Assembly: GCF_022809715.1 (NCBI RefSeq)
Contig: NZ_CP094459.1
Span: 3,572,048 to 3,636,047 of the forward strand
Length of the DNA stretch: 64,000 bases
Direction: 5' to 3'
Source: Burkholderia pyrrocinia
Lineage (GTDB): Bacteria; Pseudomonadota; Gammaproteobacteria; Burkholderiales; Burkholderiaceae
Shown: piece by piece, positions 50,628 to 59,840 of the stretch
Layout: each line of letters starts with the position of its first letter
Numbering within the stretch: the stretch's first letter is position 1
Made by a program: the position numbers and the translations under genes
Notes under the pieces: generated by a model
What the model was told of the DNA's origin: nothing
Databases searched by the model: none
Seen by the model: the letters and a program-made list of their open reading frames with translations, nothing else

Positions 50628-50695
50628 CTGTCTCCTCCATGTCTCCTCCTGATATGGATTAAGCCCGTTCCGCTCTGCGTGAACGGGCTTTTTTT
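50628..50695 (+). ncRNA. Predicted small RNA with tandem anti-Shine-Dalgarno motifs
   Basis: An RNA of about 68 bases is defined by the promoter above and the terminator at its end. Its 5' part is CU-rich and repeats GTCTCCTCC twice (50630-50638 and 50641-50649), separated by two bases, with no predicted strong fold. CUCCUCC would pair with the GGAGG of ribosome binding sites. A tiny ORF (ATG at 50639, seven codons) overlaps it but has no ribosome binding site. It could also be a leader or attenuator of the VOC gene 90 bases downstream. Confidence 0.62.
50661..50695 (+). terminator. Terminator of the predicted small RNA
   Basis: AAGCCCGTTC (50661-50670) pairs with GAACGGGCTT (50681-50690) around a 10-base loop, followed by seven T. 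A strong Rho-independent terminator. Confidence 0.93.
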
Positions 50696-50784
50696 CGTCT
50701 GTCGATTGTGCCGCGTTCCGGCCGGCAGCGCAGGCGCGATACGTCTACACTCGATGCTCGTCGACTGCGAAGGAGTATCGGCTT

Positions 50785-51198
50785 ATGAAACCCACCATCC
50801 GCGCGATCGATCACATCGTGCTGCGCGTGACCGACATGGCGGCGATGACGCGCTTTTACTGCGACGCCGTCGGCTGCCACGTGGAGAAGGAACAGCCCGA
50901 TCTGGGCCTCGTGCAGTTGCGCGCCGGCGATGCGCTGATCGACCTGCTGTCGGTCGGCGGCCCGATCGACCGCCCCGACAGCGGGCCGCCCGGCACGGGA
51001 CGCAACCTCGATCACCTGTGCCTGCGCGTCGAGCCGTTCGATCCCGACGCATTGACCGCCCATTTCGCCGCGCATGGCGCACGGCCGGGCGCGCCTGCGG
51101 AACGCTACGGCGCCGGCGGCTACGGGCCGTCGATCTACCTGTTCGATCCCGAAGGCAACATGCTGGAATTCAAGGGGCCGCCGGCCGCGATCGGCTGA
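50785..51198 (+). CDS. VOC-family (glyoxalase/bleomycin resistance fold) protein
   Basis: 137 residues. Two beta-alpha-beta-beta-beta units with metal ligands at HIVLRV, DHLCLRV and the LEFKGP end (Glu). Members act on small molecules such as glyoxals or catechols, or sequester drugs; the specific function is unknown. ATG at 50785 follows GAAGGAG. Confidence 0.9.
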   Translation: MKPTIRAIDHIVLRVTDMAAMTRFYCDAVGCHVEKEQPDLGLVQLRAGDALIDLLSVGGPIDRPDSGPPGTGRNLDHLCLRVEPFDPDALTAHFAAHGARPGAPAERYGAGGYGPSIYLFDPEGNMLEFKGPPAAIG

Positions 51199-51219
51199 GC
51201 ACGGCCGGTGCGCGGGCCG

Positions 51220-51774
51220 TCACGCGCCCGCGCGCGCCTTCAGCACCGTCCATTCGACCGCGACCGGATCGTGGTCCGCGCTCGAGATCCACGCCGCGCC
51301 GTCCTGCACCGTGCACTGCAGGCGCATCGTGCGCTCCGCGAGCTGCCCGAGCGCGGCCGCGACGCCATCGGCCAGCGACAGCACCTGCACGTTGCGCAGC
51401 CGCTCGACCTTGCTGCGCACGCCCTGCCACCAGATATCCGACGTCTTGCCGCCGTACGCGATCACCGTGACCTGCCCGGCGCGGCCGGCCGCTTTCGAGA
51501 TGCGCCGTTCGTCGGGCTGGCCGGCCTCGATCCACACGTCGATCGCGCCCGTCAGGTCCTTCTGCCACAGATCGGGCTCGTCGACGTCCGACAGCCCCTT
51601 GCAGAATTCGAGCCGCTCGTGCGCGAACAGTGCGAACGCGACGATGCGCACCATCATCCGGTCGTCGGTTTCCGACGGATGGCGCGCCACCGTCAGCGCG
51701 TGATCGGCGTAGTAATGCCGATCCATGTCGGCAATTTGCAGTTCGGCTTTGTAGATCGTGGATTTCAGCGCCAT
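51220..51774 (-). CDS. yaeQ: YaeQ-family protein
   Basis: 184 residues from the ATG at 51774 (MALKSTIYKAELQIADMDRH). The family segments HPSETDDRMMVRIVAFALFA and DEPDLWQKDLTGAIDVWIEAGQ are present. YaeQ proteins have a PD-(D/E)XK nuclease-like fold; the role is unclear (linked to RfaH suppression in E. coli). The gene stands alone, convergent with the VOC gene. Confidence 0.9.
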   Translation of the reverse strand: MALKSTIYKAELQIADMDRHYYADHALTVARHPSETDDRMMVRIVAFALFAHERLEFCKGLSDVDEPDLWQKDLTGAIDVWIEAGQPDERRISKAAGRAGQVTVIAYGGKTSDIWWQGVRSKVERLRNVQVLSLADGVAAALGQLAERTMRLQCTVQDGAAWISSADHDPVAVEWTVLKARAGA

Positions 51775-51964
51775 GCGGATGCGGCCCGGGCGGGCATTCG
51801 GTTCGGTCGGGCCGTGATGATACCGAATGCGCGCCGTCCGGCGCGTGTCATGTGCGCCCTCACAGCGCAACGGCCCGGCATGCACCGGGCCGTGTTCGGT
51901 TCGCGCCGCCAGTTGATCGGGCCGGCGCGCTCGCGCGTCGTGCGACTGCGCAGCGACTGTGCGG

Positions 51965-52312
51965 TTATTGCTTGACGAAGCGCGAATCGGCCCAGAGACC
52001 CTGCTGGTCGCTGTTGTCTGCGCTGACGAACTGCACGTCGCCCTGGTCGACCGACACCACGCGGAAGCGCTGGCCTTCCGGCACCGACAGGCAGCGGTAG
52101 TCGTCGAAGTACTGCTGCTTCGCCTGCGACTTGCCGTCGCGCTCGTGATTCAGTACGGAATCCAGATTGTCTTTCGACAGGCAGCCCCAGGCATTCTTCG
52201 TCAACTGGATTTCCTGCTTCGGCTTGACGGCCGAATCGCCGCCGGCCTGGGCAATCGACACTGCGCAAAATGCGCCGACGAGGGCAAAAAGGATACCGGT
52301 ACGCTTCATCAT
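51965..52312 (-). CDS. Exported protein of unknown function
   Basis: 115 residues with a signal peptide (MMKRTGILFALVGAFCAVSI, cleavage near AQA|GG). The mature part has two Cys (WGCLSKD, YRCLSVP) that could form a disulfide. ATG at 52312 follows GGAGAC. I do not recognise the family. Confidence 0.72.
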   Translation of the reverse strand: MMKRTGILFALVGAFCAVSIAQAGGDSAVKPKQEIQLTKNAWGCLSKDNLDSVLNHERDGKSQAKQQYFDDYRCLSVPEGQRFRVVSVDQGDVQFVSADNSDQQGLWADSRFVKQ

Positions 52313-52804
52313 TTTTTTGTCTCCAGGCTTGCGGGCACCAGGCTTGGGTTAGCTATGTGTTTAAAGGTGATCGTGAACCCGCGTTTTTCACTTTAGAAGA
52401 CCGGCAAGCGATAGCAAGCACATTTGTTGTGCGACCGCAATAGCGGCGGATTGTCGCACCCCGTGCGCAGCCCGTTTTCCGTGCGGGACCACGCCTGCCG
52501 CGCGGTGGACAGGCCCGTGGCGCCGGGCGGGAAGCGTTACCCGGCAAGACTTTCAGCAAAGTTACAATGCGGCGATTGAACGGTTTGGATAATCCATTTC
52601 GATATCCGGATCATTTTGATGCGCCGCACATAAAGTCATTCGAAACGATCCGGCTTTACCGCAGCGCGGAATCGCATTTACCTGATACAAGAAAAATGCC
52701 AGGTATAAGCGCGTCCGTATTTACCCGTGTTCCCCCGCATGCATCCTGCGCCCGCGGAGGCCATGCCGCGGGCGTATTTCGTCAGCGTGTTTACCCTGCT
52801 TTAT
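52313..52804. other. Intergenic region upstream of the exported protein
   Basis: About 490 bases including an AT-rich stretch near 52560-52720, unlike its surroundings. A plus-strand ORF at 52567 runs into speG antisense and is unconvincing. A weak inverted repeat TACCTG/CAGGTA spans 52679-52705. Confidence 0.35.
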
Positions 52805-53347
52805 TCAGGCCGATTGCTGCCGCTCGAAATAATCGCGCTGGAAGATGCACATGCGATAAGCATTGTGATACGCACCGTTGCCGAAAAATTCTTCCTTCAA
52901 TTCGGCCTCGTGCTGGAACCCGCATTTTTCGTACACGTGAATCGCCGCCGCATTCGTCGTATCGACGATCAGGTACAGCTTGCGCATGTTCAGTACGTTG
53001 AATGCGTACTTGATCGCGAGGCGCGTCGCCTGGCCCGCATAGCCGCGCCCCTGGCATTGCGGCGCGATGATGATCTGGAACTCGCCGCGGCGATGGATGT
53101 AGTCGAGCTCGATCAATTCGACGAGACCGACCAGTTCGCCTTGCGCATCGACCGCGACGAAACGGCGCTCGCGCTGGTCGTGCACGTGGCGGTCGTACAG
53201 TTGCGACAGTTCCGAGAAGGTTTCGTACGGCTCCTCGAACCAGTAGCGCATGATCTTCGCGTCGTTGTTCAACTCGTGGACGAAGCGCAGGTCCTGGCGC
53301 TCCAGCGGCCGCAGCGCAAGCGTGTTGGTATCGTTCTGGAGTTGCAT
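52805..53347 (-). CDS. speG: SpeG, spermidine N1-acetyltransferase
   Basis: 180 residues, a GNAT enzyme with [17 protein letters not shown] at the N-terminus, the [10 protein letters not shown] segment and the acetyl-CoA loop [11 protein letters not shown]. All are close to E. coli SpeG. It acetylates spermidine to limit polyamine toxicity. ATG at 53347 has AAGGA at good spacing; an ATG six bases earlier is also possible. Confidence 0.93.
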   Translation of the reverse strand: MQLQNDTNTLALRPLERQDLRFVHELNNDAKIMRYWFEEPYETFSELSQLYDRHVHDQRERRFVAVDAQGELVGLVELIELDYIHRRGEFQIIIAPQCQGRGYAGQATRLAIKYAFNVLNMRKLYLIVDTTNAAAIHVYEKCGFQHEAELKEEFFGNGAYHNAYRMCIFQRDYFERQQSA

Positions 53348-53498
53348 GTTCATGTCCTTTTTGATGCCGGCGCACGTGCGGAACGCCCGCGCGGCGCAGC
53401 CGCGTTCGGGCCCGTTCCGCACTGTAAGAAGTTGAACGCGGGCGAAGTTCAGAGCCTAGAATGTGAGCAAGGGTTCCTGCCACCGCAAGGAGGCTATC

Positions 53499-53669
53499 GT
53501 GATCGAGCAAGTCATACTCGGTATTTTTCTTGTGCTACCGCTCGTGATCGTCACGGCGCTGTTTTCCGACGAACTTTGGCAGGAACATCGGCGCCAGCAT
53601 CCGCGCGACGAAAACGCCCCGCACATCGACTGGAAGCATCCGTGGCGCCGCGTGCGACGCGGGCATTGA
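53499..53669 (+). CDS. Small single-pass membrane protein
   Basis: 56 residues with a GTG start at 53499 (MIEQVILGIFLVLPLVIV) six bases after AGGAGG. One membrane helix at about 5-23 and a basic, His-rich tail (HPWRRVRRGH). The family is unknown. Confidence 0.68.
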   Translation: MIEQVILGIFLVLPLVIVTALFSDELWQEHRRQHPRDENAPHIDWKHPWRRVRRGH

Positions 53670-53784
53670 GCCGATCGCCGTCCATCCGCGGCGCGCGCCG
53701 GCCGGGCAGCCCCGGGCCGGGCAACGCGCGACGCGCCCTTATTCCGCTTTGATCCGATTCCCGCCCAACCCGCGAGACGCCGAC

Positions 53785-54033
53785 GTGAACGACAAGCCCG
53801 CCCTCCCTCCGCACGATATCCCCAGCGAAACCATCGACCTGCAGATCGCCGACGTGCTGGCAGCCGTCCGCTACCCGGCGAACAAGGATGCGATCGTCGA
53901 CGCCGCGCGCGACGCCGGCGCCAGCAACGAGGTGCTGTCGATGCTCGACGGCCTGCCCGAACAGGACTACGCGGACGTCGACGCCGTCACGCACTGGGTC
54001 GCCGGCAACTTCGGCCCGGGGCTCGGCATTTGA
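53785..54033 (+). CDS. DUF2795 protein
   Basis: 82 residues from a GTG at 53785 (MNDKPALPPHDIP); an upstream TTG at 53749 is less likely. The helical core (IADVLAAVRYPANKDAIVDAA, ending in DAVTHWVA) matches DUF2795, which is unknown in function. No signal peptide. Confidence 0.83.
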   Translation: MNDKPALPPHDIPSETIDLQIADVLAAVRYPANKDAIVDAARDAGASNEVLSMLDGLPEQDYADVDAVTHWVAGNFGPGLGI

Positions 54034-54143
54034 GCGCGCGCCAATAACGCGATAGGATCGGGCCGCACCGGTCGCGCCGCGGCCGGGATGCGCGCCGCCC
54101 GGCGCAAGACCGGGCGTTTGCGCACGCGTGTCCGGGGGACTCC

Positions 54144-55502
54144 ATGGAAGGCATCCTGATCCAGCACACGACGCGTCGTCAGCTCTGGTTCGGCGCGCTG
54201 ACGGCGCTCGTCATCCTGCTCGCACTCGGAATCGCCGCGCCGCACGCGAACGTCACGCTGCCGGCCATCGAGCCGTTCATGCCGATGTGCGCGCTCACCG
54301 TGTTCACGACCGCGAGCATCGCCGCGTTCTTCCTCGGCGCACAGTTCACCGTGACGCGCCAGCCCGTGCTCGGCGCGCTCGGCGGCGCCTATGCGTTCAC
54401 CGCGCTCGCGGTCGCGCTGCAGTTGCTCACCTTTCCCGGCGTATTCGCGCCGCATGGCCTGCTCGGTGCGCGCCCGCAAAGCGCCGCGTGGATGTGGATC
54501 TTCTGGCATGCGGGCTTCCCGTGCTTTGTGATGGCCGCGCTGCTCGCGCGCGAGCGGCTGACGCGCGCACCGGTCAGCGCGAAGCAGACGCGCCGGTGGA
54601 CGATCGCGCTCGTCGGCGGGCCGGCCATTGCGGCCGCGCTGCTGTGCGCGCTCGCGCTGAACGTGTCGCTGCCGCCCGCGTTCCATCCGCCCGGCGACGT
54701 GGCCGTGCTGCCCTTCAACGGCGTCGCGCTCGTCGTGTGGATACTCAATGCGCTTGCGCTCGTGGCCGTGCTGGCCACCGGCCGGCTGCGCACGACGCTC
54801 GACCTGTGGCTCGCGATCGCGGTGCTCGCGTGCCTCACCGACACGACGCTGAACCTGCTGACCACGAACCGCTTCACGGTCGGCTGGTATGTCGCGCGCG
54901 TGTTCAGCATGTTCACGCCCGGCGTGCTCGTGTGCGTGCTCGCATGGGAAGTGACGATGCTGTACCAGCAGTTGTTCGAGGCGCATGCGATGCTGATCCG
55001 CTCATCCGCGCGCGACGGGCTGACTGGCGCGTTCAATCGCAGCCACTTCAACGATCATTTCCACACGCTGTTCCTGCAGGCGCGGCGCCAAGGCGAACCG
55101 CTGTCGCTGCTGATGGTCGACGTCGATCGCTTCAAGGCCTACAACGACGCGTTCGGTCACGTGAAGGGCGATGCGTGCCTGATCGCGGTCGCGAATGCGC
55201 TGGCCGGCGCGGTGAGGCGGCCCGCGGATATCGTCGCGCGTTACGGCGGCGAGGAATTCGCGATCGTGTTGCCGAATACGGGTGCGCGCGGTGCGCGGGT
55301 CGTTGCGGAAGAAGCGCGCGAAGCCGTGTTGCGGCTCGATCTCGCGATGCCTGCTTCGCCGGCGGGGCGTGTGAGCGTCAGCGTCGGTTGCGCGACCGTG
55401 TCGGCCGACGATCTGTCGACGCCCGACGCGTTGATCGAAGCCGCCGACGCCGCGCTGTATCTTGCGAAGGATGCGGGGCGAAACAGGGTCGTCGTTGCCT
55501 GA
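54144..55502 (+). CDS. Membrane diguanylate cyclase (MASE4-GGDEF)
   Basis: 452 residues. Seven or eight membrane helices (about 15-265) form a MASE4-like sensor, then GGDEF with the active GGEEF at 368-372 and the inhibitory I-site RPAD at 359-362, five residues before it. It should make cyclic-di-GMP from GTP and be product-inhibited. The signal sensed is unknown. Confidence 0.93.
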   Translation: MEGILIQHTTRRQLWFGALTALVILLALGIAAPHANVTLPAIEPFMPMCALTVFTTASIAAFFLGAQFTVTRQPVLGALGGAYAFTALAVALQLLTFPGVFAPHGLLGARPQSAAWMWIFWHAGFPCFVMAALLARERLTRAPVSAKQTRRWTIALVGGPAIAAALLCALALNVSLPPAFHPPGDVAVLPFNGVALVVWILNALALVAVLATGRLRTTLDLWLAIAVLACLTDTTLNLLTTNRFTVGWYVARVFSMFTPGVLVCVLAWEVTMLYQQLFEAHAMLIRSSARDGLTGAFNRSHFNDHFHTLFLQARRQGEPLSLLMVDVDRFKAYNDAFGHVKGDACLIAVANALAGAVRRPADIVARYGGEEFAIVLPNTGARGARVVAEEAREAVLRLDLAMPASPAGRVSVSVGCATVSADDLSTPDALIEAADAALYLAKDAGRNRVVVA

Positions 55503-55653
55503 ATACGTCTGCTGTTTGGGGCATTTGTTACGGTCATTTTGACCGGAATAATGCGCCGTTACGCAATGCGGAGCGGGGATACCAATGCTTACAGCCCGTG
55601 TTGCGGGCGCTCGATATGCTCGGTTTCATATCGAACCCGAGCAGGTGAGCGCC

Positions 55654-55776
55654 ATGAAGAAAACCCTTTTGCTGATTGCCGGCGTCGCCGTGTTGCTGAG
55701 CGGCTGTATCGTGGTGCCTGACGGTGGGTATTACGGTGGTGGCGGGTATTACCATCATCATCGGCATTGGGATTGA
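55654..55776 (+). CDS. Small lipoprotein
   Basis: 40 residues: signal peptide MKKTLLLIAGVAVLLSGC with a lipobox (LLSGC), then a Gly/Tyr-rich end with a HHHRHWD His cluster. ATG at 55654. The function is unknown; possible metal binding by His (inference). Confidence 0.7.
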   Translation: MKKTLLLIAGVAVLLSGCIVVPDGGYYGGGGYYHHHRHWD

Positions 55777-55972
55777 CGCGGGTGAGGGTCCGGACGGCGC
55801 GCTGGGTTGTTAGCAGTCCGACTGTACGTATTCGACAGGTCAAGTGCTCGACGAGAACATCCGGCAGGCAGCATCGCAAACCGAACGCGGAGTCGGCCTG
55901 ACGACCAAGCGGACGAAGACGTACTTGGCCTGTGTTAGCATGCGCCGCTGCATTCCGATTCGAGGGCTTTCC

Positions 55973-56596
55973 GTGACGAAAATTTCATCCGGCGACCATA
56001 CGGCGCGTATCGCTACCCGCGATCGTGACGTGCGCATCGCCGTCATGAAAAAAGTCCTCGCGGAACCCCTGTCGAATCCAAACGTGCTGGTCGTGGAAGA
56101 GTTGGGGCTGGAGCATGGGGCCTGCCGGGTCGACATAGCCGTGATCAACGGCGTCATTCACGGTTATGAACTCAAGAGCGACACCGACACGCTTTACCGC
56201 CTTCCGTTGCAGATTGACGCTTACTCGAGAGCACTCGACAAGGCAACGCTAGTCGTCAGCGAAAGACACTTCGCGGAAGCGGCCAACCTGCTTCCGCCGT
56301 GGTGGGGAGTCAAGGTTTCTCGCGTCGGCCCTCGCGGAGCGGTTCATATCCAGACCGAACGCGCCGCGACGATGAACCCGGATTTGTCTCCGTTCCACGT
56401 CGCTCATCTTCTATGGCGAAACGAAGCACTCGCCATTCTGGAAACCCTTGGCATCGACAAGAAAGCGTTGCGTGGCAGCAGACGGTCCCTCTACGCACTA
56501 CTCACGCAACACCTTTCTCCTTCGTCCCTACGCGCGCAGGTCAGGGAAGCGCTGAAGCGCCGAACAAAGTGGCGACATCCCTCACAACCTTCGTGA
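55973..56596 (+). CDS. sce7726-family protein (PD-(D/E)XK nuclease-like)
   Basis: 207 residues. GTG at 55973 is preceded by GAGGG at six bases; the longer frame to 55844 has no family support. The diagnostic core reads RVDIAVINGVIHGYELKSD then DTLYRLPLQIDAY and LPPWWGV. D54 with E66-x-K68 fits a PD-(D/E)XK nuclease active site. A helical C-terminus follows (HLLWRNEALAIL, KRRTKWR). Its 3' end overlaps the convergent sce7725-family gene by 56 bases. Lower GC than neighbours and a site beside mnmE suggest acquired DNA. Confidence 0.85.
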   Translation: MTKISSGDHTARIATRDRDVRIAVMKKVLAEPLSNPNVLVVEELGLEHGACRVDIAVINGVIHGYELKSDTDTLYRLPLQIDAYSRALDKATLVVSERHFAEAANLLPPWWGVKVSRVGPRGAVHIQTERAATMNPDLSPFHVAHLLWRNEALAILETLGIDKKALRGSRRSLYALLTQHLSPSSLRAQVREALKRRTKWRHPSQPS

Positions 56597-57641
56597 CATG
56601 GTGGTTGCTCCCTACCATCGGCCAGGTCGACGCGCCGCCGGTACTTCCGTCGCCGTTTGCGCAGTCCTCGATGAATTTGTCGCCGTATGAGTAGGCACCG
56701 CCCATGAATATGGGCGGCCTGGCTGACACGATGCTCCTGCAAACGTCCGCGTACTGCGCTCGCCCGTGTTTCTTGACCTGTACGCCCATGGCGATGAACC
56801 ATTCGTCGTTGATGGTGTATTTCACCTTCGCATTGGGATCGAGCATCCGCGGATCGATGAGCTCGGTCTCGGGATGTGCTACGCCATAGTCGCCGAAAGT
56901 CGGCACCCGCACTCCTGCCGGGAGCATTCCGACAAGGGATTTATAGCCGAGCCAGTCATGGCGCTTGATAACGCCCGACGGTCGGAACAACGCCGATGGC
57001 AACGTCTGCGGGAAAGAAGTCCCGGCGATCGTGATGGACCGCCAGTCCGCGACCTTGGGCAATTCGTCGAGCAGGCCCTTCCAGACCAAGGCCTGCATCT
57101 TCGGGCTGGTTGCGATGTCGGCCGCGCAATCAAGAACGAGATCGCATGCCCCTTCGTCTATCCCGATTCCCTTCAGCAGCGCGTCTACCTCTGCGTGCAT
57201 TGAAACGCCGAAGTCGTCGGGCGTCAGTCGCAGACATGCTCCCCGACCGTCTCGATCAACGATCGCTCTCACCGCGCCAATGTACGCCTCGGAACGCCCC
57301 AGCCCCAACACGGGAACCGGCATGGCCCCTGCAACTCGCGCGAGGTCGAAGATATGTGCCAGATGGTGTGTTCCATTATCGACACTTGCTTCGCCGTCGA
57401 TAAAGGGAGAATCGACAAAGCAACGCCGCGAGTCCCATTTTTGTTTGAGTCGCACGCCAAACTTGGCCAAGTGTTCGTCCAGACTCTTGGCCGGTGCTTC
57501 GGCTTCAAAATCCCAAGCCTCTGTCGGCACCTCGAACAAAGGTGTCACCCAATCCCTGACAGCGGGATCCAATCGGGACAATGCGAGATACTCGCCTTGA
57601 CGCCACTTCAATACCGGAACGTAATGGTTATGATCGAACAT
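56541..57641 (-). CDS. sce7725 / Beta-protein family protein
   Basis: 366 residues. The N-terminus YVPVLKWRQGEYLALSRLDP and PLFEVPTEAW match the Beta protein family (named for a phage protein of unknown function), usually called sce7725 when beside sce7726. Alternating strands and helices suggest a TIM-barrel-like fold. The acidic PVLGLGRSEAY and VLDCAADI segments could be active-site loops (inference). Convergent and overlapping the sce7726 gene. Confidence 0.85.
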   Translation of the reverse strand: MFDHNHYVPVLKWRQGEYLALSRLDPAVRDWVTPLFEVPTEAWDFEAEAPAKSLDEHLAKFGVRLKQKWDSRRCFVDSPFIDGEASVDNGTHHLAHIFDLARVAGAMPVPVLGLGRSEAYIGAVRAIVDRDGRGACLRLTPDDFGVSMHAEVDALLKGIGIDEGACDLVLDCAADIATSPKMQALVWKGLLDELPKVADWRSITIAGTSFPQTLPSALFRPSGVIKRHDWLGYKSLVGMLPAGVRVPTFGDYGVAHPETELIDPRMLDPNAKVKYTINDEWFIAMGVQVKKHGRAQYADVCRSIVSARPPIFMGGAYSYGDKFIEDCANGDGSTGGASTWPMVGSNHHVTKVVRDVATLFGASALP

Positions 57642-58107
57642 GCTTCCCTCGAAATAGAGCTAAATAAGGATGAGCGTTTGCGCCACTCCGAATGAATTGC
57701 GCCACTTCAAGGTTACATAGGAAGTTCGATACCACAAGAGCGTGCGTGGCGAACCAGAATCGCTCTTATTCCTTATCTCAATATATTGATGTCGAGGGCG
57801 AGTTATTTCTCGCATCTCGCCAAGGGTGCGCTGAGACATATCCGATCAAGCGGAGTGCGGCACATCCCACGATTTCGTTGTCTTGCGCCTCCAGCCATGG
57901 GACCCCGAACGCCAAGCCCTGGTGATGTGCGCACGCGAAAGATTACCGCCTCCTCAGAGAGAACATGAAATGGCAATTGCCGTATTTCGGAAAAATGTTA
58001 GAAACTGTTTATTTCCAGCACCAGGAGACGCAGATACTCACTCTTATCTACCAGCAATAAACGACATTCCGCACTGAGTGTTGCAAATTTTGGAACCATG
58101 CGATCGC
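57642..58107. other. AT-rich segment between the sce7725 gene and mnmE
   Basis: Clearly lower in GC than the chromosome around it. The short frames (77 and 64 codons) show no domain, and no recombinase or tRNA was found. It holds the sce7725 leader and may be a decayed part of an insertion. Confidence 0.45.
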
Positions 58108-58125
58108 TTATTTCCCAATACAAAA
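58108..58125 (-). other. Probable island attachment site at the mnmE 3' end
   Basis: The last 18 bases of mnmE (TTTTGTATTGGGAAATAA on the coding strand) encode the conserved FCIGK terminus, the same position used as attB by SGI1-type integrative elements. I saw no second copy within the adjacent 2.5 kb, so the element is not complete or not bounded here. Confidence 0.5.
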
Positions 58126-59502
58126 CCTGCTGAAAATCACCCCCAGCAGATCATCGGAAGTGAACTCCCCGGTAATCGCATTGAGCTGTTCCTGCGCGAG
58201 CCTCAGCTCCTCTGCGAACAGATCGAGCGACTGCGCCCTTTGCTCCGCATGATCCGCCGCCTGTGCCAGATGCTCCTGCGCCGCTCGCAGCGCGATCAGA
58301 TGCCGCTCGCGTGCGAGATACACGCCTTCTGCCCCCGCCTGCCACCCCGCGATCCGCAGCAGCTCCGCACGCAGCATATCGATCCCGTCACCGCGCTTCG
58401 CCGACAGATGCACCTCGGTCAGATCGCCTTCCGCGGCAGGATGCTCGACACAAGCCGGCACGCCGGTCAGATCCGTCTTGTTCAACACGCGCACCACCGG
58501 CACGCCGCCCGGAAACCGCGCGGCGATCGTCTCGTCATCCGGCGTCAGCCCCGTGCGCGAATCGAGCAGATGCAGCACGACGTCCGCGCGCTCGATCTCG
58601 CTCCACGTGCGCGCAATCCCGATCCGCTCGACTTCATCCTCCGTCTCGCGCAACCCGGCCGTATCGATGATGTGCAGCGGAATCCCTTCGACCTGGATCG
58701 TCTGCGCGACCTTGTCGCGCGTCGTGCCCGCGATCGGCGTGACGATCGCCAGCTCCGCGCCGGCCAGCGCGTTCAGCAGCGACGACTTGCCGACGTTCGG
58801 CTGCCCGGCAAGCACGACCGACAGCCCCTCGCGCAACAGCGCACCCTGCCGCGCATCGCCAAGCACGTGCGCGAGCAGCGCACGGATCTTCGCGAGCTTG
58901 CCGCGTGCATCGGCGGCCTCCAGGAAGTCGATTTCCTCTTCCGGAAAATCGAGCGTCGCCTCGACCAGCATTCGCAGCGTGATCACGTCTTCGACGAGCG
59001 CATGGATCTGCCGCGAGAACGCGCCATCGAGCGAACGCCCGGCCGAACGCGCGGCGGCCTCCGTGCTTGCCTCGATCAAGTCGGCAACCGCCTCGGCCTG
59101 CGCGAGGTCGAGCTTGTCGTTCAGGAACGCGCGCCGCGTGAACTCGCCCGGCTCCGCGAGCCGCAGCCCGAAGCCGCGCCCCGCATCCAGGCAGCGCTGC
59201 AGCAGCAGTTGCATCACGATCGGCCCGCCATGCCCCTGCAGTTCGAGCACGTGCTCGCCGGTGTACGAATGCGGCGCCGGGAAATACAGCGCGATCCCGC
59301 GGTCGAGCGGCGCGCCGTGCTCATCCAGGAACGGCACGTAGCTCGCATGGCGCGGCGCAAGCTTCTGCCCGCACAACGCGTCGATCAACGGCAGCGCGGC
59401 CGCCTCGCCGCCGCGCCCGAACGACACGCGGACGACACCGATGCCGCCCCGGCCGGCAGCAGTGGCAATGGCGACGATCGGATCGGAATCGGTAGCGAGC
59501 AT
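58108..59502 (-). CDS. mnmE: MnmE, tRNA modification GTPase
   Basis: 464 residues from the ATG at 59502 ([20 protein letters not shown]). N-terminal folate-binding domain, G domain with GQPNVGKSS (P-loop), TTRD and NKTD, and the C-terminal CIGK with catalytic Cys. With MnmG it modifies U34 of tRNAs. Downstream of it lies the accessory patch. Confidence 0.97.
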   Translation of the reverse strand: MLATDSDPIVAIATAAGRGGIGVVRVSFGRGGEAAALPLIDALCGQKLAPRHASYVPFLDEHGAPLDRGIALYFPAPHSYTGEHVLELQGHGGPIVMQLLLQRCLDAGRGFGLRLAEPGEFTRRAFLNDKLDLAQAEAVADLIEASTEAAARSAGRSLDGAFSRQIHALVEDVITLRMLVEATLDFPEEEIDFLEAADARGKLAKIRALLAHVLGDARQGALLREGLSVVLAGQPNVGKSSLLNALAGAELAIVTPIAGTTRDKVAQTIQVEGIPLHIIDTAGLRETEDEVERIGIARTWSEIERADVVLHLLDSRTGLTPDDETIAARFPGGVPVVRVLNKTDLTGVPACVEHPAAEGDLTEVHLSAKRGDGIDMLRAELLRIAGWQAGAEGVYLARERHLIALRAAQEHLAQAADHAEQRAQSLDLFAEELRLAQEQLNAITGEFTSDDLLGVIFSRFCIGK

Positions 59503-59840
59503 GGGAATCGGATGAATCGGGTGATCAGGCAATGAGTGGTGCGCCCGCGCAACAGTTCGGGCAACGGAACGCCGGCATTGTAGCGTGCCCGCACACCCGC
59601 CACCGGACGCCACGCGGGATTCGGACTCGCCCGAATTTATCCCACCAGGGATAAGTCGAGTATCAGTCCAGCACGATGACACAGCCACCGTTTCGGACGC
59701 GTATGCCTACCGGAGCGGCCTGACACTGCGTCCCTCAATTCCGCTGGTCATCCTGCGCAAGTCCGGGATTAGTCCAAACAAGATATGTTTATCCCATACG
59801 GTTGTCTGAAAGACGTCGGTGGAATTGCACAATCTCCCCC
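59503..59840. promoter_or_regulatory. Divergent mnmE/HTH region with GGGATAA inverted repeat
   Basis: TTATCCC (59637-59643), ACCA, GGGATAA (59648-59654) form a perfect inverted repeat; TTATCCC recurs at 59789-59795. It looks like operator DNA for the downstream HTH gene. No other gene is supported. Confidence 0.5.

Noticed and set aside
52567..53001. A 144-codon plus-strand ORF in an AT-rich gap
   Set aside because: It runs antisense into speG, lacks a ribosome binding site and looks unlike a protein.
57692..58077. Two short ORFs in the AT-rich gap by mnmE
   Set aside because: No domain, no ribosome binding site and Cys/Ser-rich random-looking sequence.
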